Shown piece by piece: positions 16,926-25,729 of a stretch of DNA of 64,000 bases; the first letter of the stretch is position 1, and each line of letters begins with the position of its first letter. Source of the DNA: an uncultured Bacilli bacterium (GTDB lineage: Bacteria; Bacillota_I; Bacilli_A; RF39; UBA660); contig CASTSB010000007.1 of NCBI GenBank assembly GCA_949451605.1, positions 17,676 to 81,675 of the forward strand. The letters are read 5' to 3'. The translations under genes and the position numbers were made by a program. The notes under the pieces are model-generated. The model made no database searches. It was not told the DNA's origin and saw only the letters and a program-made list of their open reading frames with translations.

Positions 16926-17663
16926 CTAACTTCTTGCTGCTCCATCTACAGATAAAACGACACCTGTTATATAACTTGCCATATCACTTGCTAAAAATAA
17001 GAAAGCATTAGCTATATCTCTAGGTTCTCCTATTCTACCAAGTGGAATAGTTTTTATCAAAGGTTCAATCATCTCTTTAGGAAGATTAGCAACCATATCT
17101 GTATTAGTAATACCAGGAGCTACCGCGTTAACTCTAATATTAAATGGAGCAAGCTCTCTCGCTAATGACTTAGTAAGACCATTAACCGCAAACTTACTAG
17201 CAGGATATCCAACTCCACTAGGTTGTCCATAAATACTAACCATTGAACTAGTATTTAAAACCACTCCTCCACCATTTTTCTTCATATAAGGAACTACTGC
17301 TTTTGTCATATTAAAAACAGCATTTACATTTAAATCAATAATTTTTGAAAAATCATCACTACTAGTATCCTCAATTTTCTTATTGGCAGAAATTCCAGCA
17401 TTATTTACTAAAATATCGATATGACCATATTTATCGTATATTTCTTTAATAACTTTTTCTATTTCACTAATACTATTTAAATTAGGAAAATAACCTTCTA
17501 CTTTCATTCCTTCTTCTTTTAAAGATTCAACAGCACTTTTAACAGTTTCTTCTCTTGAACCGAATAAAATAACTTCTGCTTTATTTTCTTTAAATAATTT
17601 AACAGTCTCAAGACCAATTCCTCTAGTTCCTCCAGTAATAATCACAACTTTTTCCTCTAACAT
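16926..17663 (-). CDS. Short-chain dehydrogenase, FabG-like 3-oxoacyl-ACP reductase
   Basis: The 245-residue enzyme has the classical short-chain dehydrogenase motifs: TGGTRGIG (10-17) for NADP binding, NNAG (about 87-90), the catalytic Ser in NTSSMVS, and YPASK with Tyr and Lys. The end GEPRDIANAFLFLASDMASYITG is typical of FabG. It may reduce 3-oxoacyl-ACP in fatty acid synthesis, but no other fab gene is nearby, so another carbonyl substrate is possible. A good promoter and a GGAGGT ribosome site precede it. Confidence 0.9.
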   Translation of the reverse strand: MLEEKVVIITGGTRGIGLETVKLFKENKAEVILFGSREETVKSAVESLKEEGMKVEGYFPNLNSISEIEKVIKEIYDKYGHIDILVNNAGISANKKIEDTSSDDFSKIIDLNVNAVFNMTKAVVPYMKKNGGGVVLNTSSMVSIYGQPSGVGYPASKFAVNGLTKSLARELAPFNIRVNAVAPGITNTDMVANLPKEMIEPLIKTIPLGRIGEPRDIANAFLFLASDMASYITGVVLSVDGAARS

Positions 17664-17683
17664 ATTTATCTACCTCCTTTATT

Positions 17684-17711
17684 ATCATATAACAATGTCC
17701 ATATATGTCAA
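17684..17711 (-). promoter_or_regulatory. Promoter of the FabG-like gene
   Basis: On the minus strand TTGACA (17711-17706) and TATGAT (17689-17684) with a 16-base spacer lie 20 bases before the ATG. Confidence 0.7.
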
Positions 17712-17770
17712 TATAAATAGTAAATTTAAAATATATGATATAATTTACTTATAAGGTACAGGTGAAATAA

Positions 17771-18919
17771 ATGAGTAATTATATAAACTATTATTTTGAT
17801 GAAGAAGGTAAATTTGCTGCCAAAATACATAATAACGGTAAATATCGAATTGTTAAAAATGAAAAGAATTTATTAAAATTATTAGAAATATCTCGGAAAT
17901 ACGGTTATAAAATAAATAAAGAAGGAAAAATTTCTAAAAAAGCTAAAGAAATAACTAAAGAATATGATAAATATCAAAAAAGAAAAAAAAGACTTCAGAT
18001 TTTAGGACATATTGCCGAAAATATGATTTTAAGTAGAAAAAATAAAGCTCTTGGAAAAACAGTTTTAATAGCTAGTATTTTAACAACAATCGCAATATCA
18101 GGAGCATCAAAAAAAGGTGCTGAAGCACACGACGAAGTTCCAACAACTTCATATCAAGCAGTTCAAACAGTTGAAGAAAATTTTGCCTCAAGTATTGATA
18201 TGCTAGATAGTTATGAATTTAACCAAATAGATGAAACAACTGAAAATAAAAATGAGCTTGATTTAATGCTTCAAGATGAATCTTTTCATTTTTCTTATGA
18301 AGATAGAACAAGTAAAGAAGCTTTGACAAATGCCAAAAGATATGAAGACTTATTTGAAAAATATGCTAATCGTTATGGATTAGATAAAAACTTACTTATT
18401 GCTTTAGCTTCTCAAGAAAGTTCAGGAGAACACTATAAAAACTTAGAAAGAGGTCCAGCAGCAGGCATAATGCAAATAGAAAAGAAAATTCATATAGGTA
18501 CTACCGTATCTGCTTATAACTTTGAAACTAAAGAAATTGAAAAAATAAAAGTAACAGAAGATAATTTAAAAGATATTGAATCAAATATTCAAATTGGTTC
18601 AATGATTTTAAGAGGTTATATAGAAAACAATAATTATAATATTCCTCTTGCTTTACAAACATATAACTTTGGACCTGGAAATATGCAAAAAGTACTAAAT
18701 ACTTGCAGTAGCTTAGAAAATGAAAATATAAAAGATATGAGAAATAATCCAACCAATAATGCATGGCTTAAATATCGTGCTCATTTAAATATAGGAGATG
18801 CAAAATACGTAGAACATGTCTTTAGCTTTTTAGAAAACAATTCAAATCTAACAGTTAAAACTAGAGACAATAAAAATATTTCAGTTAATATTACAAATGA
18901 TTTAGTAAATACAAAATAA
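17771..18919 (+). CDS. Membrane-anchored lytic transglycosylase-like protein
   Basis: The 382-residue protein is one of the few plus-strand genes. Residues 1-90 are basic and probably cytosolic, a membrane segment follows (TVLIASILTTIAISG, about 97-111), then a linker of 80 residues and an SLT/lysozyme-like domain from about 195: YGLDKNLLIALASQESSG with the catalytic Glu, AAGIMQIE, and LALQTYNFGPGNM. It would cut peptidoglycan glycan strands outside the membrane. An AGGTGA ribosome site precedes the ATG. The long cytosolic part before the anchor is unusual. Confidence 0.85.
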   Translation: MSNYINYYFDEEGKFAAKIHNNGKYRIVKNEKNLLKLLEISRKYGYKINKEGKISKKAKEITKEYDKYQKRKKRLQILGHIAENMILSRKNKALGKTVLIASILTTIAISGASKKGAEAHDEVPTTSYQAVQTVEENFASSIDMLDSYEFNQIDETTENKNELDLMLQDESFHFSYEDRTSKEALTNAKRYEDLFEKYANRYGLDKNLLIALASQESSGEHYKNLERGPAAGIMQIEKKIHIGTTVSAYNFETKEIEKIKVTEDNLKDIESNIQIGSMILRGYIENNNYNIPLALQTYNFGPGNMQKVLNTCSSLENENIKDMRNNPTNNAWLKYRAHLNIGDAKYVEHVFSFLENNSNLTVKTRDNKNISVNITNDLVNTK

Positions 18920-18941
18920 AAAGGCATATAGCCTTTTTTTT
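18917..18941. terminator. Bidirectional intrinsic terminator
   Basis: AAAAAGGC (18917-18924) pairs with GCCTTTTT (18931-18938) and both sides end in T runs. It serves the plus-strand transglycosylase gene and the convergent minus-strand gene at 18940. Confidence 0.85.
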
Positions 18942-19428
18942 ATGCCTCTTCTGGTTCAACATATGCAACATCTACTCTACAGCTAGATACAAATGTAATA
19001 TTATTTCTTGCTGGATTATTAACAACCAACATTCCTGGTTGATTTTCTATAATATCTCCCTGTGTAGTTATTTGAGTATTAGTTACAATATTGACCCCAG
19101 TAGTACCTACAGGCAAAATATCACGCATAACTGCATCACAATCAGAACAACAACCTGTCAAAGCGGGATCTGGAGCTGGTAAATATGTTATGTTATCATT
19201 ATAAGTCGCTCCATTTATAGTAATAGTATCGATACTACAAATAGAAATATATTGTCTAAAAGTACCAACAGACTGAATTAACTCAAATACACCTGATTCT
19301 CCATTTGGACCTAATCTTATCCCACCTGAAGTACCAATTACAGCATCACCACTATCCAAAGAAATAAATAATTGATTATTTGGATATAATGTTATTATTT
19401 GTTCAATAAAATTTCTCATTTGTCTCAC
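18940..19428 (-). CDS. Unknown protein downstream of a collagen-like gene
   Basis: The 162-residue protein has no signal peptide or membrane segment. It is rich in Thr, Gly and Ile, with a CCSDCD cysteine cluster near residue 92 and a beta-strand-like composition. I do not recognise a family. It follows the broken collagen-like gene, whose terminal GTG-TGA overlaps its GTG start; ATG 19419-19417 is the alternative start and neither has a strong ribosome site. Linked collagen-like genes suggest a surface or spore-layer structural protein, but this is inference. Confidence 0.65.
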   Translation of the reverse strand: MRQMRNFIEQIITLYPNNQLFISLDSGDAVIGTSGGIRLGPNGESGVFELIQSVGTFRQYISICSIDTITINGATYNDNITYLPAPDPALTGCCSDCDAVMRDILPVGTTGVNIVTNTQITTQGDIIENQPGMLVVNNPARNNITFVSSCRVDVAYVEPEEA

Positions 19429-19724
19429 ACAAAAACAGCAAAAATCATCTCACTATTACCATTAAATCCACGTGGAATAACAAAATCTAACACATGATTT
19501 GGACCACCACTAACATCAATAACCGATGCAGGTGTTCCAGGCTCTCATGTTGTTACAGTTCCTATAGAAATAGTATCAGATATCCCAGCAGGGACAGTTG
19601 GACCAATTTCACCTTGAATACCTTGTGGACCGGTTGGGCCTGTAGCTCCCAAACAATAAACATATTTTACTACTTTATTTTTATCTTCTAAATTATCTTG
19701 TCTACAATTAAAATTACAATTCAT
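19425..19724 (-). pseudogene. Collagen-like protein gene interrupted by in-frame TGA
   Basis: ATG 19724-19722 has a perfect ribosome site (AAAGGAG). The frame encodes a cysteine-rich start, the collagen-like GATGPTGPQGIQGEIGPT, then GISDTISIGTVTT and a TGA at codon 60 (19547-19545). Beyond the stop the same frame continues with EPGTPASV ... GGPNHVLDFVIPRGFNG, which is the normal continuation in collagen-like exosporium or surface proteins, up to a second TGA at 19427-19425. A GGA (Gly) to TGA change restores TTGEPGTP, so this is most likely a nonsense mutation or a sequencing error. Confidence 0.75.
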
Positions 19725-19791
19725 AATATACTCCTTTCATAATAAAATATGCTTTTTATCACTAAGAAACTATTATGAATGCTTTAAAAAC

Positions 19792-19815
19792 AAAAAAATG
19801 GAGCCTTTCGGCTCC
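19792..19815 (-). terminator. Terminator of the 19.8-kb small RNA
   Basis: On the minus strand GGAGCC (19815-19810) and GGCTCC (19805-19800) form a hairpin with a GAAA loop, followed by ATTTTTTT. Confidence 0.9.
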
Positions 19816-19889
19816 TTCAGGGGGTTCGGTTGAATATATCTCACATATATACCGTGAGAAATATCTACGTGATATTTATACCATCACGC
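19792..19889 (-). ncRNA. Candidate structured small RNA (about 98 nt), unassigned class
   Basis: A perfect -35 box and near-perfect -10 box lie 7 bases upstream and a strong terminator ends the unit. No open frame of note lies inside. Predicted folds on the minus strand are hairpin 1 CGTGAT/ATCACG, hairpin 2 CTCAC/GTGAG (extended by A-T pairs), a possible loop contact between CGGT in the second hairpin and ACCG downstream, and the terminator hairpin. The CGTGA strand could also pair with TCACG of hairpin 2, so two states are possible. It lies between recG and the collagen-like gene. I do not recognise the class; a riboswitch-like leader or a free small RNA are both possible. Confidence 0.6.
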
Positions 19890-19895
19890 ATCTTA

Positions 19896-19924
19896 ATCAT
19901 ATAAGAAAAAACTGTAAATGTCAA
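19896..19924 (-). promoter_or_regulatory. Consensus promoter of the 19.8-kb small RNA
   Basis: On the minus strand TTGACA (19924-19919), a 17-base spacer and TATGAT (19901-19896) lie 31 bases downstream of the recG stop codon. Confidence 0.85.
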
Positions 19925-19954
19925 TTAATTAAAATAAATTTATTTTGCTTTACA

Positions 19955-21949
19955 CTATCCTTCTGTAATAGATGCAATTAACTTCTTTTTTAAAATATCA
20001 TTATCAGTTTCCTCATTTAATAAATATTCTTCAGAATCTGTCTTTGCTTGTAAAAGTATTTTATAATCAGATTTAATATCTGCAATTTTAAAACTCATAT
20101 CTCCACTTTGCTTTGTTCCAAATAAGTCTCCATGACCACGAAGTTTAAAATCCTCTTCACTTATTACAAAACCATCATCAACTGTTTCCATTATTTTAAG
20201 TCTAGCTGCATCACTATCACTAATCAAAATACATTGAGATTTAGAAGTACCCCTTCCAACACGTCCTCTTAATTGATGTAGAGTTGAAAGACCAAAACGA
20301 TCAGCATCAAAAATAACTATTGTAGTTGCATTAGGAACATCAACACCTACTTCTACAACTGTTGTTGAAATAAGAATTTGTACTTCATTATTCTTAAATT
20401 GTTCCATAATATTGTCTTTAGCGCCACTTGCCATTTTACCATGAACAATATCTATCTTATAATGCTCTCCAAACGCAAGCCTCATCTGATCTTTTAGTTT
20501 ACATACAGTAGTTAAATCAGAATTTTCACTATCCTCAATTAAAGGAGCAATAACATACACCTGATGCTTTTCCTTTAATTCTTTATACATCATTTCAAGA
20601 ACATCTTTTATTTCACTATTTTTTTTGACAAAAGTATCAATTTTTTGTCTTCCCTTTGGTCTTTCTTTTATTATTGATACATCCATATCTCCATAAATAG
20701 TTAAAGCATAAGTTCTAGGAATAGGAGTAGCACTCATATATAAAACATCAGGTTTAATACCTTTATTTTGTAAATTAGCTCTTTGATGTACTCCAAATCT
20801 ATGTTGCTCATCAGTAATAACTAATCCTAAATTACTATACTCAACTTCATCTTGAATTAAAGCATGAGTACCAACTACCATACTAATAGTTCCATTCTTT
20901 AATCCCTTATATATTTCTTGCTTTTCCTTTTTAGTAGTTGATCCAGTAAGAAGCGCAATACCTATATTCTCACCTTCTAGAAAGTTTACTAAATTATTAT
21001 AATGCTGAGTAGCTAAAATCTCTGTAGGAGCCATTAAAGCACTTTGATAACCACTATAATGATTCGCAAGCATTCCAATAAAAGAAACTATAGTTTTACC
21101 ACTACCAACATCTCCTTGTAATAATCTATTCATTCGATAAGGAGAATTTAAGTCCTTTACCATTTCATCAATTGCTTTTAATTGATCATTAGTCAAAGTA
21201 AAAGGAATTTTCTTAATAAATTTATTAAGTAAATCTTTATCTATATTTCTAGAAAGTCCAGTTCTTTCTTTTTTATTTTGATACTTCAAATAATTTATTT
21301 TAAACATAAACTCAAAAAACTCTTCATATTTAAGTCTTATTTTAACCTCTTTAAGTTTCTCAGCTGTACTTGGATTATGAATAATATTTAAAGCAGTTTT
21401 TTTATTTAAAAAGTGATACTTATCAATATAATACTCTGGAATATAATCAAATACATCTTTTCCATATACTAGTAATGCCATATTAATATAAGAAGACATA
21501 TTCTTATTAGTAAGTCCACTAGTACAATGATATACAGGCTCAATCTTTACTTTATTAGTTAGAGCACCCATTTTAATATCACTAGCAGTTATAATATTTT
21601 TAGTCTTATCTAATTTCCCAATTACAGTAATAGAAGTGCCTACTAATAACTGACTCTTAAGAAAGGCTCTATTAAAAATAGAAACTCCTACCACTCCAGA
21701 AGGAGTAACTAATCTAAAGTTCATCTTATTTAGACCAGCTTTAAATCTCATAAGCATAGGAACACTTTCTACTTTTCCATCTATAACAATTCTCTCCCCA
21801 TCTTCCACTAAAGATAAATTATTTCTTTCTAAAATATCATATCTAAAAGGATAATGAGTAAGTAAATCTTCAACAGTATTTATATTTATTTTATTTAATA
21901 AAGAAAGAGACTTGGGTCCAATACCTTTTACGGACTTTAACTCAGTCAT
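19955..21949 (-). CDS. recG: ATP-dependent DNA helicase RecG
   Basis: The 664-residue protein has an N-terminal wedge/OB domain (about 1-200, SVKGIGPKSLSLLNK start) and a superfamily 2 helicase core: Walker A LLQGDVGSGKT (near 275), DEQHRFGVHQR, YMSATPIPRT and the C-terminal LHQLRGRVGRG motif. RecG reverses stalled forks and processes branched DNA. Length is near the norm of about 680. The ATG follows a GGAAGTGA ribosome site. It is flanked on both sides by candidate small RNAs. Confidence 0.97.
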   Translation of the reverse strand: MTELKSVKGIGPKSLSLLNKININTVEDLLTHYPFRYDILERNNLSLVEDGERIVIDGKVESVPMLMRFKAGLNKMNFRLVTPSGVVGVSIFNRAFLKSQLLVGTSITVIGKLDKTKNIITASDIKMGALTNKVKIEPVYHCTSGLTNKNMSSYINMALLVYGKDVFDYIPEYYIDKYHFLNKKTALNIIHNPSTAEKLKEVKIRLKYEEFFEFMFKINYLKYQNKKERTGLSRNIDKDLLNKFIKKIPFTLTNDQLKAIDEMVKDLNSPYRMNRLLQGDVGSGKTIVSFIGMLANHYSGYQSALMAPTEILATQHYNNLVNFLEGENIGIALLTGSTTKKEKQEIYKGLKNGTISMVVGTHALIQDEVEYSNLGLVITDEQHRFGVHQRANLQNKGIKPDVLYMSATPIPRTYALTIYGDMDVSIIKERPKGRQKIDTFVKKNSEIKDVLEMMYKELKEKHQVYVIAPLIEDSENSDLTTVCKLKDQMRLAFGEHYKIDIVHGKMASGAKDNIMEQFKNNEVQILISTTVVEVGVDVPNATTIVIFDADRFGLSTLHQLRGRVGRGTSKSQCILISDSDAARLKIMETVDDGFVISEEDFKLRGHGDLFGTKQSGDMSFKIADIKSDYKILLQAKTDSEEYLLNEETDNDILKKKLIASITEG

Positions 21950-22046
21950 TGTATCACTTCCTTCCTGACATATTATAACATATTTTTACAATTTCTTCCA
22001 AAGAAAATAATCTAAATTATTTTTTTCATTTTTTTTGGTTTTTTTG

Positions 22047-22075
22047 TTGACAAATCAGTAACTTTAGATTAGTAT
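22047..22075 (+). promoter_or_regulatory. Promoter of the 22.1-kb small RNA
   Basis: TTGACA (22047-22052), a 17-base spacer and TAGTAT (22070-22075) face rightward, opposite to all neighbouring genes. Confidence 0.75.
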
Positions 22076-22081
22076 AAGAAC

Positions 22082-22224
22082 TACCAATTCGGTATTAGGC
22101 GAATTGGTCGCTAGTATCACACTAGCCAACCCCTTTTTATTCTTTTTGGAGGTCGTCTCTCAGGGGGTACGACCTCTTAGATTAAAAGTTAAAAGAGATA
22201 CATTATGCCTTGTATCTCTTTTTT
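22082..22224 (+). ncRNA. Candidate stand-alone structured RNA with pseudoknot (about 143 nt)
   Basis: Between recG and nifJ (316 bases without a protein gene) lies a plus-strand unit with promoter and terminator. Hairpin 1 is ACCAATTCG/CGAATTGGT (22083-22091/22100-22108), hairpin 2 GCTAGT/ACTAGC (22110-22115/22121-22126) and hairpin 3 GAGGTCGT/ACGACCTC (22149-22156/22169-22176). The loop of hairpin 3 contains GGGGGT (22163-22168), which can pair with ACCCC (22129-22133), giving a pseudoknot. The final hairpin is the terminator. There is no downstream gene on this strand, so it is not a leader. It does not match SRP, 6S, tmRNA or RNase P landmarks that I know. Confidence 0.65.
22191..22224 (+). 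terminator. Terminator of the 22.1-kb small RNA
   Basis: AAAAGAGATACA (22191-22202) pairs with TGTATCTCTTTT (22211-22222), followed by further T residues. Confidence 0.9.
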
Positions 22225-22260
22225 AATATAAAAAATGTTAGAGAATTTTCTCTAGCATTT
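22225..22260 (-). terminator. Intrinsic terminator after nifJ
   Basis: On the minus strand AAATGCTAGAGAA (22260-22248) pairs with TTCTCTAACATTT (22245-22233) with one mismatch, followed by TTT-rich sequence. Confidence 0.8.
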
Positions 22261-22265
22261 TTCTT

Positions 22266-25200
22266 TTATTTAATCCCAACTAAAGATTCATAATACTTAT
22301 ATCTTTCTTCAGCATTTTTTTGATTATCTTCTAAAATATCTTTAGACTTTTTATTTAATTTAGATAAAGACTTATACCTATCTTCTCCTAAAATAAATTC
22401 TTTATATTTACTAAAGTCAGCCTTACTATCAAGCTTAAATTCAGAATTTACTGGATTATAATGGAATAGTGGAAAATACCCAGATAAAGTTGCATTCTTC
22501 TCCTCTTGAATACTACTCTTCATCCCTTTAATTATACCTTGTGCAATACATGGAGCATAAGCAATTATAATTGATGGTCCATCATATGCTTCTGCTTCTT
22601 TTAGCACTTTAACGGCCTGTTGTGGATTAGCACCTATTGATATGGTACCTACATAAACATGAGGATAAGTAAGCGCAATCTTTGCTAAATCCTTTTTTGC
22701 AGTATTCTTTCCAACTGATGCAAATTTAGCAACAGCTCCAAGTCTTGTAGATTTAGAAGATTGACCGCCTGTATTAGAATAAACTTCTGTATCAAGTACT
22801 AAGATATTAACGTTTTCATGATTTGATAAAACATGATCTATTCCATTGTAACCAATATCATAAGCCCATCCGTCTCCACCTATTAACCAAACTGATTTAG
22901 GCATTATAAAATCTTTAAGTTTTAATAACTCTTCTATTCTAGTCTCATCAATTACACTCATAAGTTCTTTTGCAGTATCATCATTAATTTCATTTGCATA
23001 AGCTTTATAAATTGGTACTTCACTTTTCTTTACTAACTTTATATTATTATTAATTAAAGTTACAATTCTATTTTTCATAGCAAGATCAGCTATTTTCATT
23101 CCATATCCAAATTCAGCATTATCTTCAAATAAAGAATTACTCCAAGGCACACTATAAGCAAGAGATGGCATACTAGCACTATAAATAGATGAACAACCAG
23201 TCGCATTCGCAACTACCATCTTCTCACCAAATAACTGAGAAACTAATTTAATATAAGCAGTTTCTCCACATCCTGCACAAGCTCCAGGAAATTCAAATTT
23301 AGGAGTTTTAAACTGACTACCTTTAACTGTATTAGTAGGCATAACATCTTTTTTCTCACTAACCTCTGTAAATAGATATTTATAATCCTCATCTTGTTTT
23401 GAAGCCTTAAGCTCCTCTTTCATTTTCATAACAAGAGCCTTAGCTCCCTTTTTACCAGGACAAACATCTACACACAACGAACAACCAGTACAATCAGGTA
23501 AACTAGCTCCTATACTAAACTTATAATTTTGATCTTTTATATTAGCATCTATTAAATTCTTTCCTAATGAATCTGGTGCATCAATTACTTCCTTTTCATT
23601 AAGTAAAAATGGTCTAATTACGCCATGAGGACATACTAAAGAACACAAATTGCAAGAAATACAATTTTCACTACAATAACTAGGAGCAGTATCACTACTA
23701 TCTCTCTTATCTAACTTAGTAGTACCACCATCATATGCACCATCTGGATTCTTAATAAAAGTACTAACTGGAAGACTATCACCTTCCATTGCGTCAATAA
23801 CTTGGAATAAATTTTTCTTAACACCAAGCTCCTCATCAAAATCAACATAAGGCAATTTCACTTGTATTAAACCATAAAGTGACATATCAATAGCTTTAAT
23901 ATTTTTATTTACAATATCTCCGCCTTTATTAGCAAATTTAACATTTAGATTCTCTTTAATTTTCGCAACTGCAAAACTAAAATCAATAATTTTGCCCATT
24001 TTAAATATTAAAGTTTCCATAATAGTACTTATCTTTCCACTTAATCCAACTTCATTTGCAATTTTAGAGGCATCAATAATATACATTTTAATATTTCTTG
24101 TTTGTAGTATTTTCTTATCATGGGAAGTCATAATGCTCAATATCTCATCACTTGATTTATTAGTATTTACTATAAATATTCCATTATTCTTAATTTTTTC
24201 TAGCATTCTTAGTTTTTTTAGATATGAGTCTTTTGTACATACAACAAGACCAGCTCTTTCAACATAATAAGTAGATCTAACAGGCTTCTTACTAAACCTT
24301 AAATTAGAAATAGTAACTCCACCACTTTTTTTAGAATCATATTGATAATAACCTTGAACATAAGCATTAGTATATGTACCTGTAATTTTCATTAAGTCCT
24401 TACAAGCAGATACCATACCATCACTACCATAACCATATACTAAAAATTCTATATTATTGTTTGGCAAAATAAATTTTTCATCATAAGGAACAGATAAATT
24501 AGTAACATCATCTTTAATTCCCAAAGTAAAGTTATTATGTACATCACGTGTATCCAAGAAATCAAATAATCCCTTAATCATAGCAGGAGTAGTATTTTTA
24601 CTAGAAAGACCAAATCTTCCTCCATATACTGCTACCTTAGCATCTATTTCTTTTATAGTTTTTACAACATCTAAGTATAAAGGTTCACCATTACCACCAG
24701 CTTCTTTAGTTCTATCTAAAACAGCTATTTTCTTAACAGTCTTTGGTAAAGCTTTTAAAAAGTATTTTGTACTAAAAGGTCTATATAAATGAACTTCAAT
24801 AAGTCCTATATTTTCATTTTTATTTTCTACTAAATAATCAATTGTTTCTTTAACTGTTTCACAAACAGATCCCATCGCAACAATTATTTTAGTTGCAGTT
24901 GGACTACCATAATAATTAAATGGCTTATAATCAGATCCTGTGATTTTATTAACTTCTTCCATATAAGAATTAACAATATCAGGAACTTCGTCATAATATT
25001 TGTTTCTAATTTCTGTTGACTGAAAATAAATATCTTCATTTTGAGCAGTACCACGAGTCATTGGTCTATTATTATTCATAGCTCGAGTTCTAAATTCATC
25101 AAGTGCTTTTTTATCGATTAATTTTTTTAATTTATCCGTATCAATTAACTCAACTTTTTGTATTTCATGACTTGTTCTAAAACCATCAAAAATATTCATA

Positions 25201-25691
25201 AAAGGTATACTTGATTTAATAGTTGATAAGTGAGCTACTCCTGTCAAATCCATTACTTGTTGAACTGATGAAGATGCAAGCATTGCAAATCCCGTACTTC
25301 TTGCTGCATATATATCTTGATGATCTCCAAATATTGATAATGCATGAGTAGCTAAACTTCTTGCCGCAACATTAATAACACATGGAAGTAACTCACCAGC
25401 AATCTTATACATATTAGGAATCATAAGTAATAACCCTTGACTAGCTGTATAAGTAGTTGTAAGGCAACCAAGTTGTAATGAACCATGAATCATACCTGCT
25501 GCTCCTGCTTCACTTTCCATTTCAACTACTTTTACAGGAGTATCAAAATAGTTGAGTTTTCCTTCATTACTCCACTTATCAGTAAGTTCCGCCATAGGAG
25601 ATGCTGGAGTTATAGGATAAATTCCCGCTACCTCAGTAAAATTATAAGATACATAAGCTGCTGCTTCATTACCATCCATTATTTTCTTCAT
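22266..25691 (-). CDS. nifJ: Pyruvate:ferredoxin (flavodoxin) oxidoreductase
   Basis: The 1141-residue single-chain enzyme converts pyruvate and CoA to acetyl-CoA and CO2 and passes electrons to ferredoxin or flavodoxin. Visible parts in order are the N-terminal thiamine/pyruvate domain (GNEAAAYVSYNFTEVAGIYPITPASPMAE), two [4Fe-4S] motifs (CSENCISCNLCSLVCP and CTGCSLCVDVCP, about 690-760), then CAGCGETAYIKL and the thiamine-binding GGDGWAYDIGYNGIDHVL. Length is close to the usual 1170. The strictly anaerobic enzyme points to an anaerobe. It is monocistronic, with terminators on both sides. Confidence 0.97.
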   Translation of the reverse strand: MKKIMDGNEAAAYVSYNFTEVAGIYPITPASPMAELTDKWSNEGKLNYFDTPVKVVEMESEAGAAGMIHGSLQLGCLTTTYTASQGLLLMIPNMYKIAGELLPCVINVAARSLATHALSIFGDHQDIYAARSTGFAMLASSSVQQVMDLTGVAHLSTIKSSIPFMNIFDGFRTSHEIQKVELIDTDKLKKLIDKKALDEFRTRAMNNNRPMTRGTAQNEDIYFQSTEIRNKYYDEVPDIVNSYMEEVNKITGSDYKPFNYYGSPTATKIIVAMGSVCETVKETIDYLVENKNENIGLIEVHLYRPFSTKYFLKALPKTVKKIAVLDRTKEAGGNGEPLYLDVVKTIKEIDAKVAVYGGRFGLSSKNTTPAMIKGLFDFLDTRDVHNNFTLGIKDDVTNLSVPYDEKFILPNNNIEFLVYGYGSDGMVSACKDLMKITGTYTNAYVQGYYQYDSKKSGGVTISNLRFSKKPVRSTYYVERAGLVVCTKDSYLKKLRMLEKIKNNGIFIVNTNKSSDEILSIMTSHDKKILQTRNIKMYIIDASKIANEVGLSGKISTIMETLIFKMGKIIDFSFAVAKIKENLNVKFANKGGDIVNKNIKAIDMSLYGLIQVKLPYVDFDEELGVKKNLFQVIDAMEGDSLPVSTFIKNPDGAYDGGTTKLDKRDSSDTAPSYCSENCISCNLCSLVCPHGVIRPFLLNEKEVIDAPDSLGKNLIDANIKDQNYKFSIGASLPDCTGCSLCVDVCPGKKGAKALVMKMKEELKASKQDEDYKYLFTEVSEKKDVMPTNTVKGSQFKTPKFEFPGACAGCGETAYIKLVSQLFGEKMVVANATGCSSIYSASMPSLAYSVPWSNSLFEDNAEFGYGMKIADLAMKNRIVTLINNNIKLVKKSEVPIYKAYANEINDDTAKELMSVIDETRIEELLKLKDFIMPKSVWLIGGDGWAYDIGYNGIDHVLSNHENVNILVLDTEVYSNTGGQSSKSTRLGAVAKFASVGKNTAKKDLAKIALTYPHVYVGTISIGANPQQAVKVLKEAEAYDGPSIIIAYAPCIAQGIIKGMKSSIQEEKNATLSGYFPLFHYNPVNSEFKLDSKADFSKYKEFILGEDRYKSLSKLNKKSKDILEDNQKNAEERYKYYESLVGIK

Positions 25692-25729
25692 AAATTCACA
25701 CCTTTCACTACTTTTAATTATATAACAAA

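Noticed and set aside
19425..19724. Idea that TGA is a sense codon (Trp or Gly) in this organism
   Set aside because: prpC and rlmN end in TGA within ATGA overlaps with the next start codon (57430-57433 and 58173-58176), and two other genes also end in TGA. Standard bacterial code is the simplest reading.
19792..19889. Assignment of the small RNA to mini-ykkC (guanidine-II) because of ACG-containing hairpins
   Set aside because: The ACGR loops are not in the required position of two small tetraloop hairpins; the match is superficial.
22082..22224. SRP RNA, 6S RNA, tmRNA or RNase P RNA as identity of the small RNA
   Set aside because: The GGAAGGAAGCA-type SRP tip, the closed-rod 6S form, a tRNA-like end and the RNase P core motifs are all missing.
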